A stretch of DNA of 64,000 nt from Streptomyces sp. WAC05374 (GCF_004353505.1 NZ_SMNQ01000002.1:372001-436000), one strand, 5' to 3'; positions 37,254 through 46,854 are shown, counted from the stretch's first letter. Notes: a model not told the origin generated them from the letters alone. Translations and numbers: made by a program.

Positions 37254-37655
37254 ATGCAGTCGAGCGCCACCGTCCTGGTCTACAGCGACGACGCCAACAC
37301 CCGCGCGCAGGTGCGGCTGGCGGCCGGGCGCAGGCCCGCGGCCGACGTTCCGCCGGTCGAGTACATCGAGTGCGCGACGCTCCCGGCCGTGCTGGACCAG
37401 CTCGACAAGGGCGGCATCGACGTCTGCGTCCTGGACGGCGAGGCGGTGCCGGCGGGCGGCATGGGGGTGTGCCGCCAGATCAAGGACGAGGTCTTCCGCT
37501 GCCCGCCGGTGCTGCTGCTGATCGGGCGCCCCCAGGACGCCTGGCTGGCCACCTGGAGCCGCGCGGACGCCGCGGTGACCCTCCCGGTCGACCCCGTCGA
37601 GCTCGCGGACTCCCTGGCGGCCCTCCTGCGCTCCCGGCTGTCCGTGGAGGCGTGA
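37254..37655 (+). CDS. Receiver-like (pseudo-receiver) protein
   Basis: 133 residues from an ATG with GGAGGA 3 nt upstream. A stand-alone CheY-like fold: acidic pair in LVYSDDANTRAQ, Asp in VCVLDGEAVPAGG, but the conserved Lys and switch Thr are replaced (VTLPVDPVEL in place of KP). It may bind without being phosphorylated normally. No output domain. Divergent from ctaE across the palindrome, which hints at a link to respiratory control; this is inference. Confidence 0.75.
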   Translation: MQSSATVLVYSDDANTRAQVRLAAGRRPAADVPPVEYIECATLPAVLDQLDKGGIDVCVLDGEAVPAGGMGVCRQIKDEVFRCPPVLLLIGRPQDAWLATWSRADAAVTLPVDPVELADSLAALLRSRLSVEA

Positions 37656-37679
37656 CCCCCACCGACGTGTCCGGTCGCC

Positions 37680-38921
37680 TCAGAGGCCCGGCCTGAGCCG
37701 TACGGCCTCCGTGCGGGGGGCGTCGGCGCGGGCGGCGCTGCCCGACTGCCACTTGTCCCAGGGCAGGTTCCAGTCGCCGAAGCCGTTGCCGAAGTGGTCC
37801 ATCTCCTTGCCCGCGCTGTTGACCACGGTGACCAGGTCGCCGGGGCGGACGTTCTCGTAGAACCAGGCGGCGTTGCTGGTGGACATGCCGGTGCAGCCGT
37901 GGCTGACGTTGGCGGAGCCCTGTGAGCCGACGGACCAGGGGGCGGCGTGGACGTACTCGCCGCTCCAGGTCACCCGGGTGGCGTAGTAGACGGGGAGGTC
38001 GTACGACTCGCTGCTGCCCGCGGCGATGCCGACGGTGGTGCTGCGCATCCGGACGAAGTACTCCTTGCCGAGCACCACTTTGATGCCGTTACGGGTGGAG
38101 AAGCCCGGTTTCCCGGTGGTCACCGGAATGGTGTTGATCACCTTTCCGTTGCGCTTGACCGTCATGTGGTGGGTGGCCGCGTCGGTGATGGCCTCGACGC
38201 GGTCGCCGATGGTGAGGTTGAGGGCCTTGGCGGAGCCGCCGTAGAGGTTGCCCGCGACCCTGACACCGCCGAGATTGCCCGTCACGGTGACGGACGCGCC
38301 GACGGGCCAGTACTCCTTCGGGCGATAGTGCAGCTTCTTGTCGTCGACCCAGTACCAGGAGCCCGTGACCGCCGGCCGGGAGCGCACCTTGAGCGAGCGC
38401 TCGACGGCGGCCCGGCCCTCCTTGGTGGTCACCGGGGCGCTGAGCTCCGCCGTAATGGGCTGCCCGACGCCGTACTTGCCCGCCTCAGGGCCGAATTTCA
38501 CGTTCAGGAGGCTTTTGGCGGCCGCGGTCTCGAACGTCACCGTACGGGCGCCCGGAGCGCCCTTGCGGTCCTCCGTGGCGACCCGGACGGTGTAGCGGGT
38601 GCCGGCGACCAGGGGGGCCGTCGAGCGCCAGCGGCTGCCGTCGGCGGAGAGTTCGCCGGCGAGGTAGTGCCCGGCCGTGTCGACGGCGGTGACGTCCGTG
38701 ATGCGGCCGTCCTTGCCCGTGGCGGTGACTTCCAGCGGCTTGTCGAGGGCCGCCTTGGCGGTGCCGGACGGGGCGTTGAACGCGACCTGGCGGGCCGCGT
38801 CGTACGGCTTCGCGGAGAGGGGGTGGCCGTCCGGGCCACCGCACGCGGTCGCGCTCGCACCGGTGACGGCGACCAGCAGGGTGCAGCTTATGGCGGTGCG
38901 CATGCGGGGCGTGTTGCTCAT
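37680..38921 (-). CDS. L,D-transpeptidase lipoprotein (YkuD domain)
   Basis: 413 residues from the ATG at 38921; the long upstream frame reads through ctaF and is a shadow. Lipoprotein signal with lipobox ATAC (about residue 27), two Ig-like domains, and a C-terminal YkuD domain with HAAPWSVG and SHGCTGMS (catalytic Cys about 343). Makes 3-3 crosslinks in peptidoglycan; architecture equals mycobacterial LdtMt2. In the usual SHGCxR motif the Arg is Thr-Gly-Met here, as in other actinobacterial forms. Separate from ctaF by the strong terminator at 38976-39013. Confidence 0.92.
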   Translation of the reverse strand: MSNTPRMRTAISCTLLVAVTGASATACGGPDGHPLSAKPYDAARQVAFNAPSGTAKAALDKPLEVTATGKDGRITDVTAVDTAGHYLAGELSADGSRWRSTAPLVAGTRYTVRVATEDRKGAPGARTVTFETAAAKSLLNVKFGPEAGKYGVGQPITAELSAPVTTKEGRAAVERSLKVRSRPAVTGSWYWVDDKKLHYRPKEYWPVGASVTVTGNLGGVRVAGNLYGGSAKALNLTIGDRVEAITDAATHHMTVKRNGKVINTIPVTTGKPGFSTRNGIKVVLGKEYFVRMRSTTVGIAAGSSESYDLPVYYATRVTWSGEYVHAAPWSVGSQGSANVSHGCTGMSTSNAAWFYENVRPGDLVTVVNSAGKEMDHFGNGFGDWNLPWDKWQSGSAARADAPRTEAVRLRPGL

Positions 38922-38975
38922 AACCACACCGTAGGAAGACAACACCGCAACGGCACGCGGGATGACTCCAAACGA

Positions 38976-39013
38976 GGGGCCCGGCGACCTCCGTACGGAG
39001 GTCGCCGGGCCCC
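38976..39013 (-). terminator. Terminator of the ctaC-ctaD-ctaF operon
   Basis: A 38-bp perfect palindrome (19-bp arms beginning GGGGCCCGGCGACC), 18 nt past the ctaF stop and followed in the transcript by TCGTTTGG. One of the strongest hairpins in the window. Confidence 0.85.
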
Positions 39014-39031
39014 TTGTCGAAGCGCGGACGC

Positions 39032-39430
39032 CTACTGGTTCTGGTTCTCGCCCCGGTAGTACTCGAAGACCCAGCCGAAGATGCCGATCAGGATCAGCGG
39101 CAGGGAGAAGTACAGGAGCCACCAGCCGAGCGCGACGCCCAGGAAGGCGAAGGCGCCACCGATGGCCAGGGAGAGCGGCTGCCAACTGTGCGGCGAGAAG
39201 AAGCCGACCTCGCCGGCCTCGTCCGCGACGTCGGCCTCCTTGTCGTCCTGCGCCATGGCGTCCACCCGCCGGGCCGTGAAGGCCAGGTAGTAGCCGATCA
39301 TGACGGCCAGGCCGAAGGCCATGAAGAGCGCCGTCGTACCGGCCGGCTCCTTCGACCACACGCCATAGAGGATCGCCATGGCGAGGATGAAGATGCTCAG
39401 CCAGATGAACATCTTGCCCTGGATCTTCAC
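39032..39430 (-). CDS. ctaF: Cytochrome c oxidase subunit IV
   Basis: 132 residues. Four hydrophobic helices ([69 protein letters not shown]); the last one ends in YYRGENQNQ. This is the actinobacterial subunit IV that stabilises the aa3 oxidase. ATGA overlap with the ctaD stop makes it the last gene of ctaC-D-F. Confidence 0.95.
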   Translation of the reverse strand: MKIQGKMFIWLSIFILAMAILYGVWSKEPAGTTALFMAFGLAVMIGYYLAFTARRVDAMAQDDKEADVADEAGEVGFFSPHSWQPLSLAIGGAFAFLGVALGWWLLYFSLPLILIGIFGWVFEYYRGENQNQ

Positions 39431-41175
39431 TTGCCGACCTCCTTGCCACCGAACAGCGCGGTGTCCTTCTGCCCGTGGTTCTCGAGCTGGCCGACAGCGG
39501 CGATCTCAGGGTGATGCAGGTCGAAGGCCGGGGATTCCGAGCGGATGCGCGGCAGCGTGAGGAAGTTGTGCCGCGGCGGCGGGCAGGAGGTCGCCCACTC
39601 CAGCGAACGGCCGTAGCCCCACGGGTCGTCGACCTCGATCTTCTTGCCGTACTTGGCGGTCTTCCAGACGTTGTACATGAACGGCAGGATCGACAGGCCC
39701 AGCAGGAACGAGGCGATCGTGGAGATCGTGTTCAGCAGGGTGAAGCCGTCGGCGGCGAGGTAGTCCGCGTAACGGCGGGGCATGCCCTCGGCACCCAGCC
39801 AGTGCTGCACCAGGAACGTGCCGTGGAAGCCGATGAACAGCGTCCAGAAGGTGATCTTGCCCAGGCGCTCGTCCAGCATCTTGCCGGTGAACTTCGGCCA
39901 CCAGAAGTGGAATCCGGCGAACATCGCGAAGACCACGGTGCCGAAGACGACGTAGTGGAAGTGCGCGACGACGAAGTACGAGTCGGAGACGTGGAAGTCC
40001 ATCGGGGGCGACGCCAGGATGACACCGGTCAGACCACCGAAGGTGAAGGTGACCAGGAAGCCGATCGTCCAGAGCATCGGGGTCTCGAAGGACAACGAGC
40101 CCTTCCACATGGTGCCGATCCAGTTGAAGAACTTCACACCGGTCGGTACCGCGATCAGGAAGGTCATGAAGGAGAAGAACGGCAGCAGCACACCGCCGGT
40201 GACGTACATGTGGTGCGCCCACACCGTCACGGACAGACCGGCGATCGCGATGGTCGCGGCCACCAGACCGATGTAACCGAACATCGGCTTGCGGCTGAAG
40301 ACCGGGATGATCTCCGAGACGATGCCGAAGAACGGCAGGGCGATGATGTACACCTCTGGGTGACCGAAGAACCAGAAGAGGTGCTGCCACAGCAACGGGC
40401 CGCCGTTGGCGGGGTCGAAGATGTGGGCGCCGAACTTCCGGTCGGCCTCCAGCGCGAAGAGCGCGGCGGCGAGCACCGGGAAGGCGAGCAGGACCAGCAC
40501 GCCGGTCAGCAGCACGTTCCAGGTGAAGATCGGCATGCGGAACATCGTCATGCCGGGTGCGCGCATGCAGATGATCGTGGTGATGAAGTTGACCGAGCCG
40601 AGGATCGTGCCGAAGCCGGAGAAGGCCAGACCCATGATCCACATGTCGGCGCCGACACCCGGCGAGCGGACCGCGTCCGACAGCGGCGTGTAGGCGAACC
40701 AGCCGAAGTCGGCCGCACCCTGCGGGGTGAGGAAGCCGGCCACCGCGATGATCGAGCCGAAGAGGTACAGCCAGTAGGCGAACATGTTCAGCCGCGGGAA
40801 CGCCACGTCGGGCGCGCCGATCTGCAGCGGCATGATCCAGTTGGCGAATCCGGCGAACAGCGGCGTCGCGAACATCAGCAGCATGATCGTGCCGTGCATC
40901 GTGAACGCCTGGTTGAACTGCTCGTTCGACATGATCTGCGTACCCGGCCGGGCGAGCTCGGCGCGCATGAAGAGCGCCAGCAGACCGCCGATGCAGAAGA
41001 AGGCGAACGAGGTGACCAGGTAGAGCGTGCCGATGGTCTTGTGGTCGGTGGTGGTCAGCCACTTCACGACCACGCCGCCGGGGTGCCTGCGCCGGACGGG
41101 CAGCTCGTTCGCGTACGGCTCACGCGAGCCGTCGGCTGCCGAGGCGGCACCCTGAGGTTCGTTGAGGATGCTCAC
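39427..41175 (-). CDS. ctaD: Cytochrome c oxidase subunit I
   Basis: 582 residues from the GTG at 41175 in GTGA overlap with ctaC (GGAGAA 9 nt upstream). Twelve helices. Heme a and a3/CuB ligands occur in [25 protein letters not shown] [23 protein letters not shown] and [15 protein letters not shown]. Carries out O2 reduction with proton pumping. The first 45 residues are hydrophilic, as usual. Confidence 0.97.
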   Translation of the reverse strand: MSILNEPQGAASAADGSREPYANELPVRRRHPGGVVVKWLTTTDHKTIGTLYLVTSFAFFCIGGLLALFMRAELARPGTQIMSNEQFNQAFTMHGTIMLLMFATPLFAGFANWIMPLQIGAPDVAFPRLNMFAYWLYLFGSIIAVAGFLTPQGAADFGWFAYTPLSDAVRSPGVGADMWIMGLAFSGFGTILGSVNFITTIICMRAPGMTMFRMPIFTWNVLLTGVLVLLAFPVLAAALFALEADRKFGAHIFDPANGGPLLWQHLFWFFGHPEVYIIALPFFGIVSEIIPVFSRKPMFGYIGLVAATIAIAGLSVTVWAHHMYVTGGVLLPFFSFMTFLIAVPTGVKFFNWIGTMWKGSLSFETPMLWTIGFLVTFTFGGLTGVILASPPMDFHVSDSYFVVAHFHYVVFGTVVFAMFAGFHFWWPKFTGKMLDERLGKITFWTLFIGFHGTFLVQHWLGAEGMPRRYADYLAADGFTLLNTISTIASFLLGLSILPFMYNVWKTAKYGKKIEVDDPWGYGRSLEWATSCPPPRHNFLTLPRIRSESPAFDLHHPEIAAVGQLENHGQKDTALFGGKEVGK

Positions 41176-42134
41176 AGTTGGTTCTTCTCCGCATTCCTGG
41201 CCGGGTCCGTCTGCTGAATGCCCGACGGGATGAAGCCGGTCTGCCCCTTCTCGGCCAGCTCCTTCAGGTGCTGCTGGTAACGCTCCGGTGAGACCACCTT
41301 GACGTTGAACAGCATGCGGGAGTGGTCGACGCCGCAGAGCTCGGCGCACTTGCCCCTGAAGGTGCCCTCCTCGGTGGCCGTCACCTCGAACACGTTGGTG
41401 TGGCCGGGGATGACGTCCTGCTTGAAGAGGAAGGGCAGCACCCAGAAGGAGTGGATGACGTCACGCGAGGTCAGGATGAACCGGACCTTCTCGCCCTTCG
41501 GCAGCCACAGGGTCGGACCCGGGTTGCCGTTCTGCGGGTTCCGCGTGCCGGGGATGCCGTAGTCGTAGACGCCGTCGGCTCCCTGGGGGAAGTCCTTCTG
41601 GTACTTGTCCGGAATGGCGGCGAGGGACTTGTCGGTCTCGGCGGCCGTTTCCGGCTTGCCGTCGACGTTCTCGATGTAGTTGAAGCCCCAGCTCCACTGG
41701 TAGCCGACCACGTTGATGGTGTGGGTGGGCTTGTCGGAGAGGGCGAGCAGCTTCGACTCATCACGCGCGGTGAAGTAGAAGAGCACCGAGACGATGATGA
41801 GGGGGGTCACCGTGTACAGCGCCTCGATGGGCATGTTGTACCGGGTCTGCGGAGGAACCTCGACCTTGGTGCGGCTGCGCCGGTGGAAGATGACGCTCCA
41901 CAGGATCAGGCCCCAGACGAGGACGCCCGTGGCGAGCGCAGCCGCCCACGAGCCCTGCCACAGGGAGAGGATCCGCGGAGCCTCCTCCGTCACCGGGGTG
42001 GGCATTCCAAGGCGGGGGAAGTCCTTGTATGTGCAACCGGTGGCGGTCGCGAGGATCAGGCCCGCAGTCAGCACCTGCGGCAGCTTCCGCCGCATCGGGC
42101 GCCGCGACGAGCGGTCGGAGCCGTTGGGACTCAC
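41172..42134 (-). CDS. ctaC: Cytochrome c oxidase subunit II (CuA)
   Basis: 320 residues, GTG start. Lipobox LATATGC at about 34 indicates a lipid-anchored signal peptide, then two helices ([20 protein letters not shown] and [19 protein letters not shown]) and a cupredoxin domain. CuA ligands: His in [12 protein letters not shown], then [12 protein letters not shown] with two Cys, Glu, His and Met. Receives electrons from QcrC. A TAGGGT -10 element and an 8-bp inverted repeat lie about 100 bp upstream (42215-42245). Confidence 0.97.
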   Translation of the reverse strand: MSPNGSDRSSRRPMRRKLPQVLTAGLILATATGCTYKDFPRLGMPTPVTEEAPRILSLWQGSWAAALATGVLVWGLILWSVIFHRRSRTKVEVPPQTRYNMPIEALYTVTPLIIVSVLFYFTARDESKLLALSDKPTHTINVVGYQWSWGFNYIENVDGKPETAAETDKSLAAIPDKYQKDFPQGADGVYDYGIPGTRNPQNGNPGPTLWLPKGEKVRFILTSRDVIHSFWVLPFLFKQDVIPGHTNVFEVTATEEGTFRGKCAELCGVDHSRMLFNVKVVSPERYQQHLKELAEKGQTGFIPSGIQQTDPARNAEKNQL

Positions 42135-42214
42135 GTAGCGCCTTCCCGAGAGTCTCGCCCGCGCGGTCGGCTGCGGCCGTCACGCTGGTCGGTCGCCGGC
42201 CCTGACGCGGGCAG

Positions 42215-42245
42215 GGGTTTGGATGTTTATGCGGACCAAACCCTA
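42215..42245 (-). promoter_or_regulatory. Inverted repeat overlapping the ctaC promoter
   Basis: Eight-bp perfect arms GGGTTTGG and CCAAACCC with a 13-bp A/T-rich spacer, in otherwise GC-rich DNA. The arm at 42236-42243 overlaps a TAGGGT -10 candidate (42240-42245, minus strand). Candidate operator for the ctaCDF operon. The rest of 42135-42396 shows no further feature apart from a TAGCGT-type -10 just before the next gene. Confidence 0.5.
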
Positions 42246-42396
42246 CTGGACGCAATTTGGGGTCGCGCGGGGAGGGTGCCCAACGCGCCGCAGCGCACCC
42301 CGAAGGGGTGTTGAAGGCCGATGTTCCGAGGGTTCCGACCGGCCTCCCGCCGGGCCGGCGGCCCGGGGGCGGGGCCACCGGAGTTAGCGTGGCCGT

Positions 42397-43776
42397 GTGC
42401 CCTACTTCGATTCCGCTTCCTCCGCTCCCCTCCACCCCGTGGCCCGGCAGGCCCTCCAGGCGGCGCTCGACGAGGGGTGGGCCGATCCCGCCCGGCTGTA
42501 CCGGGAGGGGCGGCGCGCCCGGCTGCTGCTGGACGCGGCGCGGGAGGCGGCCGCGGAGGCGGTGGGGTGCCGCCCCGACGAGCTGGTGTTCACTCCTTCG
42601 GGTACCCGCGCGGTGCACTCGGGGGTTGCCGGTGCGCTCGCCGGGCGGCGGCGGACGGGGCGGCACCTGGTCGTGTCGGCGGTGGAGCACTCGTCCGTGC
42701 TGCACGCGGCTGCCGCCCACGAGGCGGACGGCGGGACGGTGACCGAGGTCCCGGTGGACCGGACCGGGCGGGTGGCGCCCGAGGCGTACGCCGCCGCGCT
42801 GGGGGACGGCACGGCGCTCGCCTGCCTCCAGTCGGCCAACCACGAGGTGGGCACGGAGCAGCCGGTGGCCGAGGTGGCCGCGGCGTGCCGGGAGGCGGGG
42901 GTGCCGCTGCTGGTGGACGCCGCGCAGTCGCTGGCGTGGGGTCCGGTGGCGGGTGAGTGGTCACTGCTCACGGCAAGTGCCCACAAATGGGGCGGTCCCG
43001 CGGGCGTGGGGCTGCTGGCGGTCCGCAAGGGTGTGCGGTTCGCGCCCCAAGGCCCGGCGGACGAGCGTGAGTCGGGGCGGGCGGCCGGGTTCGAGAACAT
43101 CCCGGGCATCGTGGCGGCGGCGGCCTCGCTGCGGGCGGTGCGCGCGGAGGCGGCGGAGGAGGCCGGGCGGCTGCGGGAGCTGGTGGAGCGCGTCCGGGCG
43201 CGGGTGGCGGGGTCGGTGCCGGACGTGGAGGTGGTCGGCGATCCGGTGCGGCGGCTGCCCCACCTGGTCACCTTCTCGTGTCTCTATGTCGACGGGGAGG
43301 CGCTGCTGCACGAGCTGGACCGGGCGGGCTTCTCCGTCTCCTCCGGTTCGTCGTGCACGAGTTCGACGCTGACGCCCAGCCACGTCCTGCGCGCCATGGG
43401 CGTGCTGTCGGAGGGCAACGTCCGCGTGTCGCTGCCGTTCGGCACGGCGGAGGCGGACGTGGAGCGGTTCCTCCAGGTGCTGCCGGGCACGGTGGCCCAG
43501 CTCCGCGAGCGGTTCGGCGCGCCGGCCGCGGCGCCGGCCACGGGGGGCGAGGAGTCCCTGGTGGTGGACGCGCTGGGGCGGCGGTGCCCGATCCCGGTGA
43601 TCGAGCTGGCGAAGGTGTTCGGCGACGTCCCGGTCGGCGGCACCGTCACGGTGCTGTCCGACGACGAGGCGGCCCGCCTGGACATCCCGGCCTGGTGCGA
43701 GATGCGCGGCCAGGAGTACGTGGGCGAGCGCCCGGCGGACCACGGCACGGCGTACATGGTCCGCCGGACGTCCTAG
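42397..43776 (+). CDS. Cysteine desulfurase - TusA fusion protein
   Basis: 459 residues from a GTG; TAGCGT ends 6 nt upstream, so the transcript may be leaderless. Residues 1-375 are an IscS/NifS-like desulfurase: FDSASSAPLHP, SAHKWGGPAG with PLP Lys197, and the mobile loop SSGSSCTSSTLTP with catalytic Cys320. Residues 385-459 are a TusA/SirA-like domain with CPIP (Cys397), which normally takes persulfide from IscS. So sulfur from cysteine can pass within one chain. Target unknown; erpA lies 3 kb away and no tusBCD or mnmA is here. Followed at once by the MITE-like element, whose left end contains its stop codon. Confidence 0.9.
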   Translation: MPYFDSASSAPLHPVARQALQAALDEGWADPARLYREGRRARLLLDAAREAAAEAVGCRPDELVFTPSGTRAVHSGVAGALAGRRRTGRHLVVSAVEHSSVLHAAAAHEADGGTVTEVPVDRTGRVAPEAYAAALGDGTALACLQSANHEVGTEQPVAEVAAACREAGVPLLVDAAQSLAWGPVAGEWSLLTASAHKWGGPAGVGLLAVRKGVRFAPQGPADERESGRAAGFENIPGIVAAAASLRAVRAEAAEEAGRLRELVERVRARVAGSVPDVEVVGDPVRRLPHLVTFSCLYVDGEALLHELDRAGFSVSSGSSCTSSTLTPSHVLRAMGVLSEGNVRVSLPFGTAEADVERFLQVLPGTVAQLRERFGAPAAAPATGGEESLVVDALGRRCPIPVIELAKVFGDVPVGGTVTVLSDDEAARLDIPAWCEMRGQEYVGERPADHGTAYMVRRTS

Positions 43777-44000
43777 GGGGTGTCTTGTCGATCAGGCCGG
43801 ATCAGGGAGCGGCGTCTGGTGCGTGCGATCGCCAGGCGGAGGTGGGGGTCCCCCCGCCGAAGGCAGGGGGAGGAGCCACTGCGGTGGGGGCACCTCCCGT
43901 GCCCGTAGGGCTACGGGGGACATTGGCAACCGACGACAACGCAGCGAGCGTGCGTGCCAGGCGTCGCGAGCCCGGCAAGATCGACAAGACGGCCCCTAGG
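43772..44000. mobile_element. MITE-like element with 22-bp terminal inverted repeats
   Basis: 229 bp between two convergent genes. Ends are inverted repeats that match at 20 of 22 positions (left end CCTAGGGGGTGTCTTGTC..., with GTCTTGTCGATC perfect at both ends; right end 43979-44000). CTAG at each tip fits insertion at CTAG with a TA duplication, as IS630/Tc1 elements do. Inside are a palindrome GGGGGTCCCCCC and a GGCAGGGGGAGG hairpin like those dispersed in Streptomyces. No ORF, so non-autonomous. The desulfurase TAG lies within the left tip and adoK's stop is 4 bp past the right tip. Confidence 0.75.
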
Positions 44001-44003
44001 GCA

Positions 44004-44978
44004 TTACGGCAGGTGCGCCTGGACCTCGGCGGCGGCCTCGTGGCCGTACGCCTTGGTGAAGCGGTCCATGAAGTGGACGCGGCTGAGGGTGTACTCCTGG
44101 GTGCCGAGCGTCTCGATGACCAGGGTGGCCAGCATGCAGCCGACCTGGGCGGCGCGCTCCAGGCCGACGCCCCAGGACAGACCGGACAGGAAGCCGGCCC
44201 GGAAGGCGTCGCCGACACCGGTGGGGTCGACCTTGGCCTCCTCCTCGGGGCAGCCGACCTCGATGCGGGTGCCGCCGTCGCTCTCGATGCGGACGCCCCG
44301 CGAGCCGAGGGTGGTGACCCGGTGGCCGACCCGGGCGAGGATCTCCTCGTCGGTCCAGCCGGTCTTGGACTCGATGAGCCCCTTCTCGTACTCGTTGGAG
44401 AAGAGGTACGTCGCGCCGTCGAGCAGCGTGCGGATCTCGTCGCCGTCCATGCGGGCGATCTGCTGCGAGAAGTCGGCGGCGAAGGGGATGTTCCGGGCGC
44501 GGCACTCCTCGGTGTGGCGGAGCATCGCCTCGGGGTCGTCCGCGCCGATCGACACCAGGTCCAGGCCGCCGACCCGGTCGGCCACGGCCTTCAGCTCGAT
44601 CAGGCGCGCCTCGCTCATGGCGCCGGTGTAGAAGGAGCCGATCTGGTTGTGGTCGGCGTCCGTGGTGCACACGAAGCGCGCGGTGTGCAGGACTTCGGAG
44701 ATCCGTACGGAGCTCGTGTCGACGCCGTGGCGGTCGAGCCAGGCCCGGTACTCGTCGAAGTCGGAGCCCGCCGCGCCGACCAGGATCGGGCGGGTGCCGA
44801 GCTGCCCCATGCCGAAGCAGATGTTCGCCGCCACCCCTCCCCTGCGGACGTCGAGGTTGTCGACCAGGAAGGAGAGGGAGACCGTGTGGAGCTGATCGGC
44901 GACGAGCTGGTCGGCGAATCGGCCGGGGAAGGTCATGAGGTGGTCGGTGGCGATGGAGCCGGTGACTGCGATACGCAC
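44004..44978 (-). CDS. adoK: PfkB-family carbohydrate/adenosine kinase (AdoK/CbhK-like)
   Basis: 324 residues, GTG with AGGAG 10 nt upstream. Ribokinase fold: N-terminal ITGSIATDHLMTF-type strand, GGVAANICFGMGQLG, and PfkB signature DPTGVGDAFRAGF with the catalytic Asp. Mycobacterial adenosine kinase AdoK (Rv2202c) has the same length and neighbourhood (ctaC, erpA-like gene), so phosphorylation of adenosine to AMP is the best guess. Ends 4 bp from the MITE. Confidence 0.85.
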   Translation of the reverse strand: MRIAVTGSIATDHLMTFPGRFADQLVADQLHTVSLSFLVDNLDVRRGGVAANICFGMGQLGTRPILVGAAGSDFDEYRAWLDRHGVDTSSVRISEVLHTARFVCTTDADHNQIGSFYTGAMSEARLIELKAVADRVGGLDLVSIGADDPEAMLRHTEECRARNIPFAADFSQQIARMDGDEIRTLLDGATYLFSNEYEKGLIESKTGWTDEEILARVGHRVTTLGSRGVRIESDGGTRIEVGCPEEEAKVDPTGVGDAFRAGFLSGLSWGVGLERAAQVGCMLATLVIETLGTQEYTLSRVHFMDRFTKAYGHEAAAEVQAHLP

Positions 44979-45106
44979 GGCTGGGCGCTCCTGCTGGGAG
45001 GTGGAGTTGACAGTTCACGCTACCGGGTCGGCGGGACTCCCCCTACGCGGAAACTACCCGATAGTAGGTCTTTTTCGGTCGGCTCTCGCGTGCGTACGGT
45101 GCGTTC

Positions 45107-45313
45107 ATGACCAAGTACAGCGTTCCGCGTGAGCAGTACGAGTCCGAGTGGAGCCTGGCCGAGCTGCGGGGGGACAGCGCGCGCATGGCTCCGCACTGGG
45201 CGGTTCCGGCGGAGGCCGCGCCCGCTCCCGTGTCGCCGTCCCTGATCCATGGCGTGGTCGTCCCGCCCGCTTCCGCCCGGCTGATCGAGGCCACCCCCGA
45301 GTACGGCGGCTGA
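45107..45313 (+). CDS. Small hypothetical protein
   Basis: 68 residues, with third-position GC typical of real genes here. No ribosome site; TACGGT ends 6 nt before the ATG and TTTCGG lies 16 bp before that, which fits a leaderless promoter. Sequence is charged at the N-terminus (REQYESEWSLAELRGD) and rich in Pro and Ala later; no motif, signal or helix. Divergent from adoK. Function unknown. Confidence 0.6.
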   Translation: MTKYSVPREQYESEWSLAELRGDSARMAPHWAVPAEAAPAPVSPSLIHGVVVPPASARLIEATPEYGG

Positions 45314-45390
45314 GGGAACCGCGCGCTCCTCCGCTCCGTCCCACGGGTGTCTCCCGTATGAGGGACCACGGCGTTCGAAGGAGCATTGCG

Positions 45391-46854
45391 GTGAGCAGTA
45401 CGGAGCCGGAGCCGGCCACGGAGCCGACACAGGACAGTCCTCGCCGGAGGCGTTCGCCGCTCGCCGTCGCCTCGGTGGCGGCAGCGGTGCTGCTGGCCGG
45501 GGGCGGTGGCGCGTACTTCGCCACGGTGGCGTCGGAGGGTGAGGACCGCGGTGGCGTCCCGGCGGCGGGCGGTACGCAGCCGCCGCCGCTCGCCCTGGAC
45601 GGCCACACCGAGCGCGGCGGGCCGGGCGGCGGCCCCGGCATCGCGCCCGGTGAGCCGGACCCGGGCGGGGTGGTCTACCGGGCCTCCGGACCGCTGCCCG
45701 AGGGCCCCGATTCGGCGCACGTGTACCGGCCGGAGGGCACCGTGGGCGCCGACGAGGTGGCACGGCTGGCCAAGGCGCTGGGCGTGGCCGGTACGCCGAA
45801 GGCGGCCGGTTCGGCGTGGAAGGTGGGGCCGGACAAGGACGGCTCGGGCGCCACGCTGCACGTGGAGCGGCAGGCGCCGGGCACCTGGACGTTCGGCACG
45901 GCGCCGGCCGGCAGCGACAACTGCCTGAAGGGCAAGGAGTGCCCGTCGACCGGTGCGACGACGCCGGAGCGCCTGAGCGGGGCGCCGGTGAGCGAGGCGG
46001 CCGCGAAGAAGGCGGCGGCGCCGGTCCTGGAGGCACTGGGCCAGCGGGACGCCGAGCTGGACGCCACCCAGGTGATGGGCCCGGTCCGGGTGGTGAACGC
46101 GGACCCGGTGGTGGGCGGGCTGCCGACGTACGGCTGGTCGACCGGCATCCAGGTGGGCGCGGACGGCTCGGTCACCGGCGGCAGCGGCCGGCTGAAGGCG
46201 CCGGCGGAGAGCCACGCGTACCCGGTGATCGGCGCGGCGGAGGCGCTGAAGCTGCTGAACGGCGGGTCGGGCGGGGCCAGGCCCTCCATCGGCGGGTGCG
46301 CGACGCCCGCGCCGCTGGAGGACTCCGGGACCAAGCCGGTCGCGCCCTGCAAGACCCCCGGTGAGGGGAGCCGGGAGACGGTGACCGTCTCGGGGGCGGT
46401 CTTCGGGCTGGCGGCCCACTACACGGCGGGGCGTCCGGCGCTCGTGCCGTCGTGGCTGTTCGAGGTGGCGCCGGAGGGCGACGCCCGGCCGTTCACGGTC
46501 ACCTACCCGGCGGTGGCTCCGCGGCACCTGGCGCCCGCGCCGCCCCCGGCCAAGCCCGAGCCGCCGGAGCCGTCGCCGGGCACCGGGAAGGCGCCGCGGC
46601 AGGTCGAGTCGTACGGCCTGGACGGCCGGATCCTGACGGCGCGCTTCTGGGGCGGGGTGTGCAGCAAGTACACCGTCGAGGCGGAGGAGAGCGGCACCCA
46701 GGTGAAGCTCACGGTGGTCGAGAAGCCGATCGAGCCGGGCCGGGTGTGCGTCCTGATCGCCAAGGAGCTGACCGGCACGGTCACGCTGGACCGGCCGCTG
46801 GGCGACCGGCAGGTCGTGGACGCGGCGAGCGGGGAGCGGGTGCCGAGGAAGTAG
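45391..46854 (+). CDS. Membrane-anchored extracytoplasmic protein (Rv2203-like position)
   Basis: 487 residues from the GTG at 45391, AAGGAG 7 nt upstream; the frame opens earlier but without a site. Short basic cytoplasmic part, one transmembrane helix (LAVASVAAAVLLAGGGGAYFA at residues 25-45), then a large outer domain with four cysteines (DNCLKGKECPSTG, GGCATPAP, VAPCKTPG) and a Pro-rich hinge before a C-terminal beta domain. No known fold recognised. Mycobacteria have a membrane protein (Rv2203) next to adoK; whether the two are related is a guess. Confidence 0.75.
   Translation: MSSTEPEPATEPTQDSPRRRRSPLAVASVAAAVLLAGGGGAYFATVASEGEDRGGVPAAGGTQPPPLALDGHTERGGPGGGPGIAPGEPDPGGVVYRASGPLPEGPDSAHVYRPEGTVGADEVARLAKALGVAGTPKAAGSAWKVGPDKDGSGATLHVERQAPGTWTFGTAPAGSDNCLKGKECPSTGATTPERLSGAPVSEAAAKKAAAPVLEALGQRDAELDATQVMGPVRVVNADPVVGGLPTYGWSTGIQVGADGSVTGGSGRLKAPAESHAYPVIGAAEALKLLNGGSGGARPSIGGCATPAPLEDSGTKPVAPCKTPGEGSRETVTVSGAVFGLAAHYTAGRPALVPSWLFEVAPEGDARPFTVTYPAVAPRHLAPAPPPAKPEPPEPSPGTGKAPRQVESYGLDGRILTARFWGGVCSKYTVEAEESGTQVKLTVVEKPIEPGRVCVLIAKELTGTVTLDRPLGDRQVVDAASGERVPRK

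Noticed and set aside
37680..39449. A 589-residue fusion of CtaF and the L,D-transpeptidase
   Set aside because: The frame upstream of 38921 is out of frame with ctaF and contains the strong terminator; the transpeptidase starts at its own signal peptide.
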